Positions 48,211 through 57,752 of a stretch of 64,000 bases of DNA are shown piece after piece. The notes under the pieces were generated by a model. It saw only the letters and a program-made list of their open reading frames with translations. It was not told the origin of the DNA and ran no database searches. Numbering within the stretch: the first letter of the stretch is position 1; each line of letters begins with the position of its first letter. The position numbers and the translations under genes are program-made. Source of the DNA: Salinibacillus kushneri (GTDB lineage: Bacteria; Bacillota; Bacilli; Bacillales; Alkalibacillaceae); NCBI RefSeq assembly GCF_900111405.1, contig NZ_FOHJ01000006.1:203829-267828 (forward strand), written 5' to 3'.

Positions 48211-48264
48211 GCTTCCACATCCCTTACCATAACGCTTCCTTTAGGTTTTGATAAAAACATGCAT

Positions 48265-49569
48265 TTATACAATGGAACCTTGTAAATAAGGAAGCAGGTA
48301 ACGCAAAAATAAATAAATCGTTGCAATAATCAATGAAAACAAGACAACAGGCATACCATATTTCATAAAGCGCAGAAATGAAATTCCCTTTCCATAGCTG
48401 GCCGCTATACCAGCTACAACTACATTAGCTGATGCACCTACTAATGAACCATTTCCTCCTAAGCAGGCTCCTAAGGCTAGCGCCCACCATAAAGGATCTA
48501 AATAGAGCATTCCAAATTCCTTAAATTCTTCAATGACAGGGATGGTTGCTGCAACAAAGGGTATATTGTCCACAATGCCTGAAGACAAACCTGCTATCCA
48601 TAAAATCATCAGTGCAGTAGTAGGCAAGTCCCCATCTGTAATATCAATTATCCCTTTAGATATTTCATCAATTACCCCTGTTGCCTGTAATCCACCAACT
48701 AATATAAATAGACCCATAAAGAAAAATAAGGTTAACCACTCAACTTCCTTAAAAACCACTTCAGCATTCAAATCCTGATCTGTAAGAAGAAGTAGTAATA
48801 ATGCGCCACATACAGCGATAGTGGTTAAATCTACATGTAATATTGGATGGAGTAAAAAGCCAATAACCGTTAATGATAATACAAATAAAGATTTATACAA
48901 AAGGGGCGATTGGATTAAATACTCCTCAGGATTAAGTTCCTGAACTTTCGTAATATTTTTTGGGTCAGACTTCAAAGACTTTCGAAATAATGAAACCATT
49001 AAAAATAAAGTACTAAAAAAAATGATAAGAACAATGGGTGCAAGATTTGTTAAAAAAGACATAAAGGTTAAATGTTCTACAGCTTGGCCAATCATAATGT
49101 TTGGTGGATCCCCAATTAATGTAGCTGTCCCCCCTATATTTGAGCTGAAGATAATCATAACCAGATAAGGAAATGCAGGCAGCGACAAAATCGATGTAAG
49201 ATTTATAATAACCGGAACAAATAACAAAACCGTTGTAACATTATCCAACAATGCTGATCCCAAAGCAGTAAGACAGGAAACTACGATTAAAAGCTTGACA
49301 GGTTCTCCCTTTACCTTTTGAGCAAGTAATAATGCTATATATTCAAAAAAACCTGTTTTTTGCGTGATGGAAACCAGCACCATCATTGAAAACAATAACG
49401 AGATAGTATGCCAGTCGATATAAGAATAAAAGGCGTCATCCCACGTAAAAAGACCCGCGCAAAGCATTAATATTCCACCCGTTAACGCGACCAATGCACG
49501 ATTAACCTTTTCCAAAATGATAAATAAATAACTGATTAAGAAAATCGCAATTGAAAATGCAGCTTCCAT
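48265..49569 (-). CDS. ArsB/NhaD-type ion transporter
   Basis: The 434-residue protein has 10-11 transmembrane helices and the family signature SSNIGGTATLIGDPPNIMI near residue 145, with a related GACLGGNGSLVGASANVV motif in the second half. The family moves arsenite, sodium, citrate or sulfate; without biochemical data the substrate is open. ATG at 49567-49569 follows AAAGGAGAAATGGT. It is an insertion relative to the B. subtilis order yrbG-yrzE. Confidence 0.85.
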   Translation of the reverse strand: MEAAFSIAIFLISYLFIILEKVNRALVALTGGILMLCAGLFTWDDAFYSYIDWHTISLLFSMMVLVSITQKTGFFEYIALLLAQKVKGEPVKLLIVVSCLTALGSALLDNVTTVLLFVPVIINLTSILSLPAFPYLVMIIFSSNIGGTATLIGDPPNIMIGQAVEHLTFMSFLTNLAPIVLIIFFSTLFLMVSLFRKSLKSDPKNITKVQELNPEEYLIQSPLLYKSLFVLSLTVIGFLLHPILHVDLTTIAVCGALLLLLLTDQDLNAEVVFKEVEWLTLFFFMGLFILVGGLQATGVIDEISKGIIDITDGDLPTTALMILWIAGLSSGIVDNIPFVAATIPVIEEFKEFGMLYLDPLWWALALGACLGGNGSLVGASANVVVAGIAASYGKGISFLRFMKYGMPVVLFSLIIATIYLFLRYLLPYLQGSIV

Positions 49570-49739
49570 ACCATTTCTCCTTTTCCCATTTCTGACTAAT
49601 TCAATCTTTTCTTCCTGCAAAATCCTTGCTTAACTATATATATTCATGTCCTTACACAAAATATTTTCATTCTATTTTAAATATTCCTGAATACAATCAT
49701 TTAATAAGTGGACAAGGAGAAACAAGGGGGAGTGAAAAA

Positions 49740-50117
49740 ATGGTAATAAAAAGATTTGTAGCCTTATTGTATGGTTGGATTACCATTTTCCTATTGATGT
49801 TGGTGAGCAGTTTTATTTTAGCGTTAATCATTCGCTTTACGGATATGGGCGAAACAATCTTACATTGGGCAACATTCGGATTAGGTATTGCTTATGTTTT
49901 TGCAGGTGGAACTTTTGCCGGTATAAAGGGAAAAGAACAGGGATGGATGTTAGGAGCTTTAACAGGATTAGGCTATAGTTTATTTATTTTCCTCTATCAG
50001 TTTTTAGCTTATAATCAGCTTTTCAATAGTGAGCAATGGCTTTATCATGGGCTTTTTCTCGCAGCTGCTGTTTTAGGCGGGATTACAGGAGTTAATTTTC
50101 AGGCAAATCAGGAGTAA
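49740..50117 (+). CDS. yrzE: TIGR04086 family membrane protein (YrzE-like)
   Basis: The 125-residue protein has four transmembrane helices (about 5-30, 38-58, 68-88, 99-118) with Gly-rich turns typical of the TIGR04086 family. Function unknown. ATG at 49740 has AGGGGGAG eight bases upstream; the upstream in-frame 38 codons lack a ribosome site. It lies between yajC and the transporter gene and ends at a strong terminator. Confidence 0.85.
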   Translation: MVIKRFVALLYGWITIFLLMLVSSFILALIIRFTDMGETILHWATFGLGIAYVFAGGTFAGIKGKEQGWMLGALTGLGYSLFIFLYQFLAYNQLFNSEQWLYHGLFLAAAVLGGITGVNFQANQE

Positions 50118-50122
50118 TCATA

Positions 50123-50158
50123 AAAAAGAGGATGTCAACCGTAGTTGCATCCTCTTTG
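50123..50158. terminator. Bidirectional terminator between yrzE and yajC
   Basis: AAGAGGATG and CATCCTCTT with inner CAAC/GTTG form a long stem around CGTA, with A and T tracts on both sides. It stops both yrzE (plus) and the ruvA-yajC operon (minus). Confidence 0.92.
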
Positions 50159-50163
50159 TCTCA

Positions 50164-50430
50164 TTATTCTTCATCATTTTCACTGCTTACCACTTCTCGA
50201 ACGGCATTACGATCATATGTAAGCTTAGTACCATCATCTACTCTTACAACAATAGTACCTTCATCTAACGCATGAATCGTTCCATGCATTCCACCTATGG
50301 TAATAATCTTATCTTCTTTTTGCAGATTACTTTGCATTTCCCGTACTTTCTTTTGTCGTTTTTGCTGTGGACGAATGAGTAGGAAATAAAAGATAACGAA
50401 GAACAATACAAGCATAATTATTGGTTCCAT
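50164..50430 (-). CDS. yajC: Preprotein translocase subunit YajC
   Basis: The 88-residue protein has one transmembrane helix (about 3-22), the FLLIRPQQKRQKK signature and a small cytoplasmic domain with KIITIGGMHGTI. It associates with SecDF in E. coli. The ATG follows AAAGGGGTGA. It is the last gene of ruvA-ruvB-DUF2905-queA-tgt-yajC. Confidence 0.95.
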   Translation of the reverse strand: MEPIIMLVLFFVIFYFLLIRPQQKRQKKVREMQSNLQKEDKIITIGGMHGTIHALDEGTIVVRVDDGTKLTYDRNAVREVVSSENDEE

Positions 50431-50451
50431 GTATGTTTCACCCCTTTCAGC

Positions 50452-51600
<1,149 letters not shown>

Positions 51601-51606
51601 CTAAAA

Positions 51607-52635
51607 TTATTCGATGAACATAGCATCACCAAAGCTAAAAAAGCGATATTTCTTTTGCACAGCCTCTCTATAAGCGTTTAACACAAATTCCCGGCCAGCA
51701 AATGCACTAATCATCATAATTAAAGTAGACTTTGGCAGATGAAAATTGGTTATTAAAGCATCAACAGCCCGGAACTGATAAGGCGGATAAATAAAGATGT
51801 CTGTCCATCCTGATTGGGCTTTGAAGTCTCCATCCTGATCTCTGGCTATGGTTTCTAATGTCCGGGTAGATGTTGTCCCCACTGTTATAATACGATTTCC
51901 TTTTGCCTTTACATCATTCAGGAGTTCTGCTGTTTCTTCATCCATATGATAAAACTCAGCATGCATTTCATGATTTTCAATATCATCCACATTAACCGGA
52001 CGAAAAGTTCCAAGACCAACATGCAGAGTGACATAAGCCATATGTACTCCTAGGTTTTGAATTTCGTCTAATAATTCTTTTGTAAAATGTAAACCAGCTG
52101 TTGGTGCAGCAGCAGAACCTTTTTCTTTTGCATATACCGTTTGATAACGGTCCCGATCGTCAAGCTGTTCCTTAATATAAGGGGGAAGAGGCATTTCCCC
52201 AAGCTTATCCAGCTGTTCATAAAATATTCCATCATAGTGAAATTCTACAATCGCTCCACCATGCTCTTTTTTTTCCTGACATATACAAGTCATGAGACCA
52301 TTGCCAAATTCAATTCTGGTTCCTTCTTTGACCTTTTTAGCAGGTTTCAAAAGAACCTCCCATTTGTCCCCTCCAACCTGATGCAATAGCAGGATTTCTA
52401 TTTTTGCCCCTGTATCTTGCTTTACACCAAATAGACGGGCGGGTAGTACCTTTGTATTATTTAATACTAAACAATCACCTGGATTTAAGTACTCAACAAT
52501 ATTATAGAAATAACGGTGTGACATTCTTTGTTTTTCCCGATTTAAAACCATTAATCGGGACTCAGACCGATTTTCCAATGGTGTCTGGGCTATAAGAGAT
52601 TCTGGTAAATCAAAATCAAAATCTTCTACTTTCAT
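51607..52635 (-). CDS. queA: S-adenosylmethionine:tRNA ribosyltransferase-isomerase
   Basis: Transfers and isomerises the ribosyl group of SAM onto preQ1-tRNA to give epoxyqueuosine. The 342-residue protein starts [19 protein letters not shown] and has the conserved [10 protein letters not shown] segment and [20 protein letters not shown] (split by a few residues) near the C-terminus. GAGAGG precedes the ATG. Paired with tgt 18 bases downstream. Confidence 0.97.
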   Translation of the reverse strand: MKVEDFDFDLPESLIAQTPLENRSESRLMVLNREKQRMSHRYFYNIVEYLNPGDCLVLNNTKVLPARLFGVKQDTGAKIEILLLHQVGGDKWEVLLKPAKKVKEGTRIEFGNGLMTCICQEKKEHGGAIVEFHYDGIFYEQLDKLGEMPLPPYIKEQLDDRDRYQTVYAKEKGSAAAPTAGLHFTKELLDEIQNLGVHMAYVTLHVGLGTFRPVNVDDIENHEMHAEFYHMDEETAELLNDVKAKGNRIITVGTTSTRTLETIARDQDGDFKAQSGWTDIFIYPPYQFRAVDALITNFHLPKSTLIMMISAFAGREFVLNAYREAVQKKYRFFSFGDAMFIE

Positions 52636-52652
52636 GATGTATTCAAACCTCT

Positions 52653-52853
52653 CTAACGAAATTTACTTAAAATATAAAAGATAAGGGATAAGACAATACT
52701 TACGACGATTGATGTCATAATGGGAAAGAAAAAGGTCACATTGCCTTTTTTAAAGGTGATATCCCCCGGAAGCTTTCCAATCAAACTCCATATCAAACCA
52801 ATCAAAACAAAGACAATTCCTATAACGATCATTATTTTCCCAAAATCATTCAA
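52653..52853 (-). CDS. DUF2905 family membrane protein
   Basis: The 66-residue protein has two transmembrane helices (about 5-25 and 42-62) joined by [17 protein letters not shown], the family signature. Function unknown. TTG start at 52851-52853 has GGAGG nine bases upstream within the end of ruvB, which it overlaps by eight bases. The ruvB-DUF2905-queA order is widespread in Firmicutes. Confidence 0.88.
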   Translation of the reverse strand: MNDFGKIMIVIGIVFVLIGLIWSLIGKLPGDITFKKGNVTFFFPIMTSIVVSIVLSLIFYILSKFR

Positions 52854-53850
52854 TTTTAGGAACCTCCCGATTGAAATGATAGTAAGCGTTAGAGGTGACT
52901 ACTCTTCCTCTTGGGGTACGCTGTATAAAACCAATTTGCAGTAAAAATGGTTCATACACATCTTCTATTGTTTGGGATTCCTCACCAATCGTTGCCGAAA
53001 TCGTATCTAATCCTACCGGTCCGCCCTTAAACTGATCCATAATCCCTAATAAAAGCTTATGATCAATATGGTCCAGACCTTGTTCATCCACTTGCAGCAT
53101 TTTTAAAGCCTTCTTGGTTGTTTCCATCGTTATGGTTGTTTCTCCATTAACTTGTGCAATATCACGAACCCTTTTCAGCAGTCGATTAGCGATTCTTGGT
53201 GTTCCCCTTGATCTTCTGGCAACTTCAGTCGCTGCATCATACTCAATACCAATATGAAAAATATCTGCTGTACGTTCCACAATGTTTCGTAAATCCTTGG
53301 TTTCATAAAAGTCCAGACGACTTAACACACCAAAACGATCTCTTAAAGGTGCTGTTAAAAGTCCAGCTCTTGTTGTAGCACCAACCAGAGTAAAAGGAGG
53401 CAAATCAAGCCTGACTGATCTTGCACTAGATCCCTGTCCTAATACAATATCTAAACAGAAATCCTCCATAGCTGGGTAAAGTACTTCTTCAACAGAGCGT
53501 GGCAAACGATGAATTTCGTCAATAAATAATACATCTCCCGGCTCAAGAGATGTTAAGATTGCGGCTAAGTCTCCTGCTTTCTCTATGGCCGGACCTGATG
53601 TTGTACGAAATTGCACACCCATTTCATTGGCAATGATAGTGGCAAGCGTCGTTTTTCCTAAACCAGGTGGTCCATATAATAACACATGATCTAAAGCTTC
53701 ATCACGTAATTTGGCAGCTTGAATAAAAATACTTAAGTTCTCTTTTATTTTTTCCTGGCCAATATATTGACTTAATGTCTCAGGTCTTAAGCTATATTCA
53801 ATTGAAGAATCTTCTTCCTGAAGCTCCCCAGAAATCATCCGTTCCTCCAT
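52846..53850 (-). CDS. ruvB: Holliday junction branch migration helicase RuvB
   Basis: AAA+ motor that drives branch migration with RuvA. The 334-residue protein has Walker [13 protein letters not shown] (about residues 58-69), Walker [10 protein letters not shown] near 110, sensor 1 [10 protein letters not shown], and a winged-helix C-terminus ending [22 protein letters not shown] precedes the ATG. It follows ruvA. Confidence 0.98.
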   Translation of the reverse strand: MEERMISGELQEEDSSIEYSLRPETLSQYIGQEKIKENLSIFIQAAKLRDEALDHVLLYGPPGLGKTTLATIIANEMGVQFRTTSGPAIEKAGDLAAILTSLEPGDVLFIDEIHRLPRSVEEVLYPAMEDFCLDIVLGQGSSARSVRLDLPPFTLVGATTRAGLLTAPLRDRFGVLSRLDFYETKDLRNIVERTADIFHIGIEYDAATEVARRSRGTPRIANRLLKRVRDIAQVNGETTITMETTKKALKMLQVDEQGLDHIDHKLLLGIMDQFKGGPVGLDTISATIGEESQTIEDVYEPFLLQIGFIQRTPRGRVVTSNAYYHFNREVPKIE

Positions 53851-53890
53851 AACATTGACCTCTCCTTACTACTTCTAACAAATTCTACGA

Positions 53891-54514
53891 TTACCCCTGA
53901 ACCATCAAGGATAATCCCGCTTTTACATAATCATCGATAGTTGAACAGTCTGCTTGTCGTAACTGCGGTGAAATTCGTTTAATTTCCCGATCGGAATAAC
54001 CTAATGCTTTTAGTGCTTCTAAGGCTTCTTCAAACTCTTCCTGATTTGATTGTGTAGACTGAGTTTCGTCTAAATTATTCTCATTTAGACTCTTATCAGT
54101 TGATTGATTCATCCATTCCGCAACGTTTCCTTTTAAGTCTAGTATCATTTGTCTTGCTGTTTTTTTGCCTACTCCTGGAAATTGTGTTAAGAACTTTTCA
54201 TCTTCCTGCTCAATGGCAAGTGCAATATCATACACACTTGTTGTGGCTAAAATACTGAGTGCACCTTTGGGTCCAATACCTGAAACATTCAACAGTTTAG
54301 CAAATAATTGTTTTTCTTCATATTGCCTAAATCCATATAATAATTGTTGATCTTCTCTTACATAATGATATGTATAAATACGAACTGATTCATTTATTTG
54401 TTGCTGAAATTGATAAGGATTTGCACAAACAACTTCATATCCTATTCCATTAACTAATACGAATACTGAGCTTTCTTCAATCGCATCGATCTTTCCTTCT
54501 ATAAATGCAATCAT
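53891..54514 (-). CDS. ruvA: Holliday junction DNA helicase subunit RuvA
   Basis: Binds four-way junctions and loads RuvB. The 207-residue protein has an OB domain (about 1-62), two helix-hairpin-helix motifs (LNVSGIGPKGALSIL and LTQFPGVGKKTARQMI), a variable Asn/Ser-rich linker, and the C-terminal RuvB-binding domain. AAGGGAAG precedes the ATG. It opens the ruvA-yajC operon. Confidence 0.97.
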   Translation of the reverse strand: MIAFIEGKIDAIEESSVFVLVNGIGYEVVCANPYQFQQQINESVRIYTYHYVREDQQLLYGFRQYEEKQLFAKLLNVSGIGPKGALSILATTSVYDIALAIEQEDEKFLTQFPGVGKKTARQMILDLKGNVAEWMNQSTDKSLNENNLDETQSTQSNQEEFEEALEALKALGYSDREIKRISPQLRQADCSTIDDYVKAGLSLMVQG

Positions 54515-54632
54515 GGTTACTTCCCTTTCTATTTATGAATAGCGTAATCCTCCTTTTATTTTATCATACTTAATACAGGCATAAAGGATGAAAACTCATA
54601 AAGCGTACTTTTGCCAGTATCTTCTTTCCGTA

Positions 54633-54675
54633 CAAAAAGGTTGACCCAGGAGATACGACATCTCAAGAGTCAACC
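54633..54675 (-). terminator. Terminator overlapping the 3' end of bofC
   Basis: On the minus strand GGTTGACTC and GGGTCAACC pair, with inner GAGAT/ATCTC, and TTTTT follows. The left arm covers the last five codons of bofC including its stop. Confidence 0.85.
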
Positions 54676-55235
54676 AAATCGTCAACAGGTTCTGTACTTG
54701 CATATTCCTTGAAGGTCTGCATGACATTTTTAAAAGTGGACTTTTTATCCACTTTAATGCCCGATTTTAATTGATCCATTCGAAAACTTTCCAGCTTCTC
54801 TACATCAATTTGGTAAAAGGCCTTAATGACTTCACTATCCTTAGGCTTTCCATTAAAAATGGATAACACATTATTTTCATTTAAACCGATATAGCCATTT
54901 TCCTTTACAGCAGGTGACAAGTCATCTACTTCTTTCTGAAAGACAACCCGCCCTTCTTTTTGCTGCAGGAGATTCCAGTCTTTATAATTAGCCCAAAAGT
55001 CTCGTAATGACCAGACCGTTTCTCTATTGACCTCTGTTTCTATATTTCCATCAAGATACTTTCGTTTTAGCACAACTTCAAGTTTTAATGGTTCCTGCTC
55101 CCAAACCTTTTTTTCTTTCTTTGTTTCCTCATTTGAAACAGATTGGTTATCTGTGATTGGTGCAGCAAATCCCTCAAATGTACAGAACAAGAGTATACAT
55201 ACAACAATAGGGAATATGGAACTTTTCCATTTCAT
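54663..55235 (-). CDS. bofC: Forespore protein BofC
   Basis: Secreted forespore intermembrane protein that restrains SpoIVB signalling of sigma-K activation. The 190-residue protein has a signal peptide (residues about 6-25), and the family core VVFQKEVDDLSPAVKENGYIG followed by LSIFNGKPKDSEVIKAFYQ. ATG at 55233-55235 has AAGGGG eight bases upstream; two earlier starts are too close to it. It sits between ruvA and yebC; the neighbours agree with B. subtilis. Confidence 0.93.
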   Translation of the reverse strand: MKWKSSIFPIVVCILLFCTFEGFAAPITDNQSVSNEETKKEKKVWEQEPLKLEVVLKRKYLDGNIETEVNRETVWSLRDFWANYKDWNLLQQKEGRVVFQKEVDDLSPAVKENGYIGLNENNVLSIFNGKPKDSEVIKAFYQIDVEKLESFRMDQLKSGIKVDKKSTFKNVMQTFKEYASTEPVDDLVDS

Positions 55236-55298
55236 GTCCATCACCCCTTCCTCATAAAATTACGACTGTCACTCACGGCAAATACATACATAAAAAAT

Positions 55299-55340
55299 GA
55301 AAAAAGCCCTATTTCCATTTTTTCCAGAAATAGAGCTTTT
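55299..55340 (-). terminator. Terminator downstream of yebC
   Basis: On the minus strand AAAGCTCTATTTC and GAAATAGGGCTTT pair around an eleven-base loop, then TTTTCATTTTTT. Confidence 0.88.
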
Positions 55341-55372
55341 AATCATTTTTCCTAATAAATCTTAAACAATCT

Positions 55373-56098
55373 TTATACTTCCATATTATGATAGATATCT
55401 TGTACATCTTCACTATCTTCAAGCATATCAATTAATTTATTCATTTTATGCTCTTTATCCTCAGATACCGTTGTTGAATTTTGCGGAAGCATAGTTACTT
55501 CTGCCGTATCAAACTCATATCCTTTTTCCAAAAGAGTATCTCGAACCTCTGTAAATGAGTCAGGATCCGTATAAATTTCAAACACATCCTCACTCGTTTC
55601 CATTTCGTCTCCTCCAGCTTCTAATACGTCCATCATAAGATCATCTTCATCAATGTCATGATCACTGCGATCAATAACAAGATATCCTTTTCGGTCAAAC
55701 ATAAAGGAAACACAGCCATTCTCACCTAAGTTTCCACCGTTTTTTGAAAAGGCATGACGCACTTCTGATGCAGTGCGGTTCTTATTATCAGTAAGGACTT
55801 CAACCATTACAGCAATTCCGCCTGGACCATACCCTTCATACACTGTTTCTTCATACTGAACACCGTCCAGTCCACCTGTTGCTTTTTTTATCGCACGATC
55901 TATATTATCATTCGGCATATTATTGGCTTTTGCTTTTTCAATAACGGTTCGAAGGTTTGGGTTTGTTTCGGGGTCTCCTCCACCTTCTTTAGCAGCTACA
56001 TATAAATCCTTCGCATATTTCATAAAAATTTTACCTTTTTTGGCATCCTGAGCATTCTTACGTCTTTGGATGTTTTTCCATTTAGAATGACCAGCCAT
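55373..56098 (-). CDS. yebC: YebC/PmpR family protein
   Basis: The 241-residue protein opens [21 protein letters not shown] and contains the three YebC domains, including [22 protein letters not shown]. The family was annotated as transcriptional regulators; recent work links members to translation of proline-rich stretches, so the mode here is not settled. GAGGTGA precedes the ATG. It lies between bofC and the CoxA-like gene as yrbC does in B. subtilis. Confidence 0.93.
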   Translation of the reverse strand: MAGHSKWKNIQRRKNAQDAKKGKIFMKYAKDLYVAAKEGGGDPETNPNLRTVIEKAKANNMPNDNIDRAIKKATGGLDGVQYEETVYEGYGPGGIAVMVEVLTDNKNRTASEVRHAFSKNGGNLGENGCVSFMFDRKGYLVIDRSDHDIDEDDLMMDVLEAGGDEMETSEDVFEIYTDPDSFTEVRDTLLEKGYEFDTAEVTMLPQNSTTVSEDKEHKMNKLIDMLEDSEDVQDIYHNMEV

Positions 56099-56170
56099 CG
56101 TTCATCTCACCTCTCCACATCATGCATTTCTTTTATTCATTAATACTATACCATATACCTAAACAAACAG

Positions 56171-56430
56171 AAAAGCGGAGTCAACTGGTTAGATCCTGCC
56201 ATATAAGCAAAGACATGGAGTGGCATACTATTTGCCACGTAAAGCTTATATCAGCCTGGACCTAGGAGCCGCAGCTGAACATAGAGAAGCGGAGGTGACC
56301 GCTTAGACCCGACTGCATAAACATAAATCACGGAATGGCATGGGTTTTGTCAGAGGCTCTCGAACTGCCCGCAGAAAGCGAGAGTGCTGAAGCGAAAATC
56401 AATATCGATGTTTATCAGAGCCAATATAAA
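56171..56430. repeat. R1 repeat unit, truncated R1 unit and fused R2 end
   Basis: An R1 unit (56171-56284, AAAAGCGGAGTCAACTG) is followed by a second R1 unit (from 56285, GAGAAGCGGAGGTGACC) that ends near GGAATGGCATGGG (about 56344). The sequence then continues as the right part of family R2 (AAAGCGAGAGTGCT, AAGCGAAAATCAATATC, TTTATCAGAGCC) to 56425. The gap of 371 bp between yebC and the CoxA-like gene contains nothing else but the terminator. Confidence 0.75.
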
Positions 56431-56465
56431 AAAGATGCAGGACAAAACGACCTGCATCTTTTTTA
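56428..56465. terminator. Terminator downstream of the CoxA-like gene
   Basis: AAAAAAGATGCAGG and CCTGCATCTTTTTT form a perfect stem around ACAAAACGA, with T runs in both directions. It ends four bases from the stop codon of the lipoprotein gene. Confidence 0.93.
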
Positions 56466-56469
56466 TATT

Positions 56470-56940
56470 TTATGGTCTTGTCAACATATTTCTTACTCGG
56501 TTAAAATAGGCTTCATCTGTATAAATCGAAACGTTTTTATCATCCATTTCAAACTTTTCAATGACATCCCGCACTCGGTTTGGTATAACAGGATTTGCTC
56601 TTTGACGATTAACAATATCCAAGGCCACTACCAATCGATCATCGTTCACCACGACTTCCGCCTGGTTTACACCTTCAACTTTCAAAATTTCCTCTTTTAA
56701 ACGCCTGGATAATTCATTATCTGCTTCCTCCAGATTTTGATTAGGCGCTTCTATATTTGTATATTCACGTACGTTTTCCTCTCTGTTTGTATCATTTTGC
56801 TGAGTAGTATTATTCTCTCGATATTTCACCGGCTGTGTATTCATGTTATTGTTATGATTTTGTGCTTCATCTTCATTCCCGCCACATGCGACTAGAAACA
56901 TTACACTTGTCAATATAATAAGAAACAGGACTCTTTTCAC
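56470..56940 (-). CDS. coxA: YhcN/YlaJ family sporulation lipoprotein, CoxA-like
   Basis: The 156-residue protein has a lipoprotein signal with lipobox LVACGG at about residues 18-23, an Asn/Glu-rich linker and the YhcN/YlaJ domain (about 75-150). Position between yebC and safA matches B. subtilis coxA (yrbB), a spore cortex protein; the assignment rests on that synteny and family. The start is GTG with AAAGGAGG upstream. This ribosome site forms the 3' arm of the hairpin at 56941-56989, which also looks like the terminator of the upstream fusion gene. Confidence 0.8.
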   Translation of the reverse strand: MKRVLFLIILTSVMFLVACGGNEDEAQNHNNNMNTQPVKYRENNTTQQNDTNREENVREYTNIEAPNQNLEEADNELSRRLKEEILKVEGVNQAEVVVNDDRLVVALDIVNRQRANPVIPNRVRDVIEKFEMDDKNVSIYTDEAYFNRVRNMLTRP

Positions 56941-56989
56941 AAAAAGCACCTCCTTTTCACTCTTATTGTGCAAAAAGGAGATGCTTTTT
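56941..56989 (-). terminator. Terminator-like hairpin enclosing the CoxA-like ribosome binding site
   Basis: In the minus-strand RNA AAAAAGCAUCUCC pairs over 13 positions (one G-U) with GGAGGUGCUUUUU around a 23-base loop, and U residues follow. The 3' arm is the AAAGGAGG ribosome site of the next gene, whose GTG starts directly after the U run. Confidence 0.75.
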
Positions 56990-57011
56990 ACTCGTTATCT
57001 ATCCGAAAATC

Positions 57012-57752
57012 CTAGAATTTTGGTGGTGACTTAGGAAGCTCTCGTTTATGAGCTGTTCGTTCATGCATATTTTCAATAATATTCTTATCTTCTTCAGGTA
57101 CTGATTCTCCACGGATATATTTATCAATATTGTCATAAGTTGTACCCATTTCGTGTTCATCTGTCTGGCCTTCCCATAATCCTGCGCTTGGTGCTTTATT
57201 AATGATTTCATCAGGTACACCTAGTTCCTTAGCAAGCTCCCGAACTTCCCCCTTCGTAAAATGAAGAAGCGGAACAAGATCTACTCCTCCGTCTCCAAAT
57301 TTCGTAAAATAACCGGTATACCACTCAGCTGCGTTATCTGTTCCTGTTACTAAATAACCGTAATTTGTTGCCATGGTGTATAGTGTACTCATTCGAAGTC
57401 GTGCCCTTAAGTTTGCATCAGCAAGACGTGCTTTAGATTCATTCAACTCGTTTTGTTCTTTTAACTGATTTTGAATCGTTGAATAAAGGACTTCATGACT
57501 TTCGGTTAGGTCTACTTTAATACTCTTAATTCCAGAACTTTCAACAACCATTTCCGCAAATTTCTTATCATCTGGGTTACTCTTACAAGGCATAATGACC
57601 CCAAGTGAATCATTTGGGAAGGCACGCTTAATTAAGTGGGCGACAACAGCTGAATCAATGCCACCGCTAATCCCGACTAATAAGCCATTAACACCCGACT
57701 CTTTTACTTGATCCTGCAGCCATTTGGTTAATTGGTCAATTTGATTCTTCAT
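57012..57752 (-). CDS. nadE: NAD synthetase domain, possible separate internal translation product
   Basis: Alternative start inside the fusion gene. The ATG at 57750-57752 has GAGGGG nine bases upstream, and from it a complete 246-residue ammonia-dependent NAD synthetase is read: PP-loop GISGGIDSA (about residues 27-35), LRARLRMSTLYTMA and GTDNAAEWYTGYFTKFGDGG. It converts deamido-NAD to NAD with ATP and ammonia. This is the length of the short NadE type found in archaea and many bacteria, so it can work without the N-terminal extension. Confidence 0.65.
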   Translation of the reverse strand: MKNQIDQLTKWLQDQVKESGVNGLLVGISGGIDSAVVAHLIKRAFPNDSLGVIMPCKSNPDDKKFAEMVVESSGIKSIKVDLTESHEVLYSTIQNQLKEQNELNESKARLADANLRARLRMSTLYTMATNYGYLVTGTDNAAEWYTGYFTKFGDGGVDLVPLLHFTKGEVRELAKELGVPDEIINKAPSAGLWEGQTDEHEMGTTYDNIDKYIRGESVPEEDKNIIENMHERTAHKRELPKSPPKF

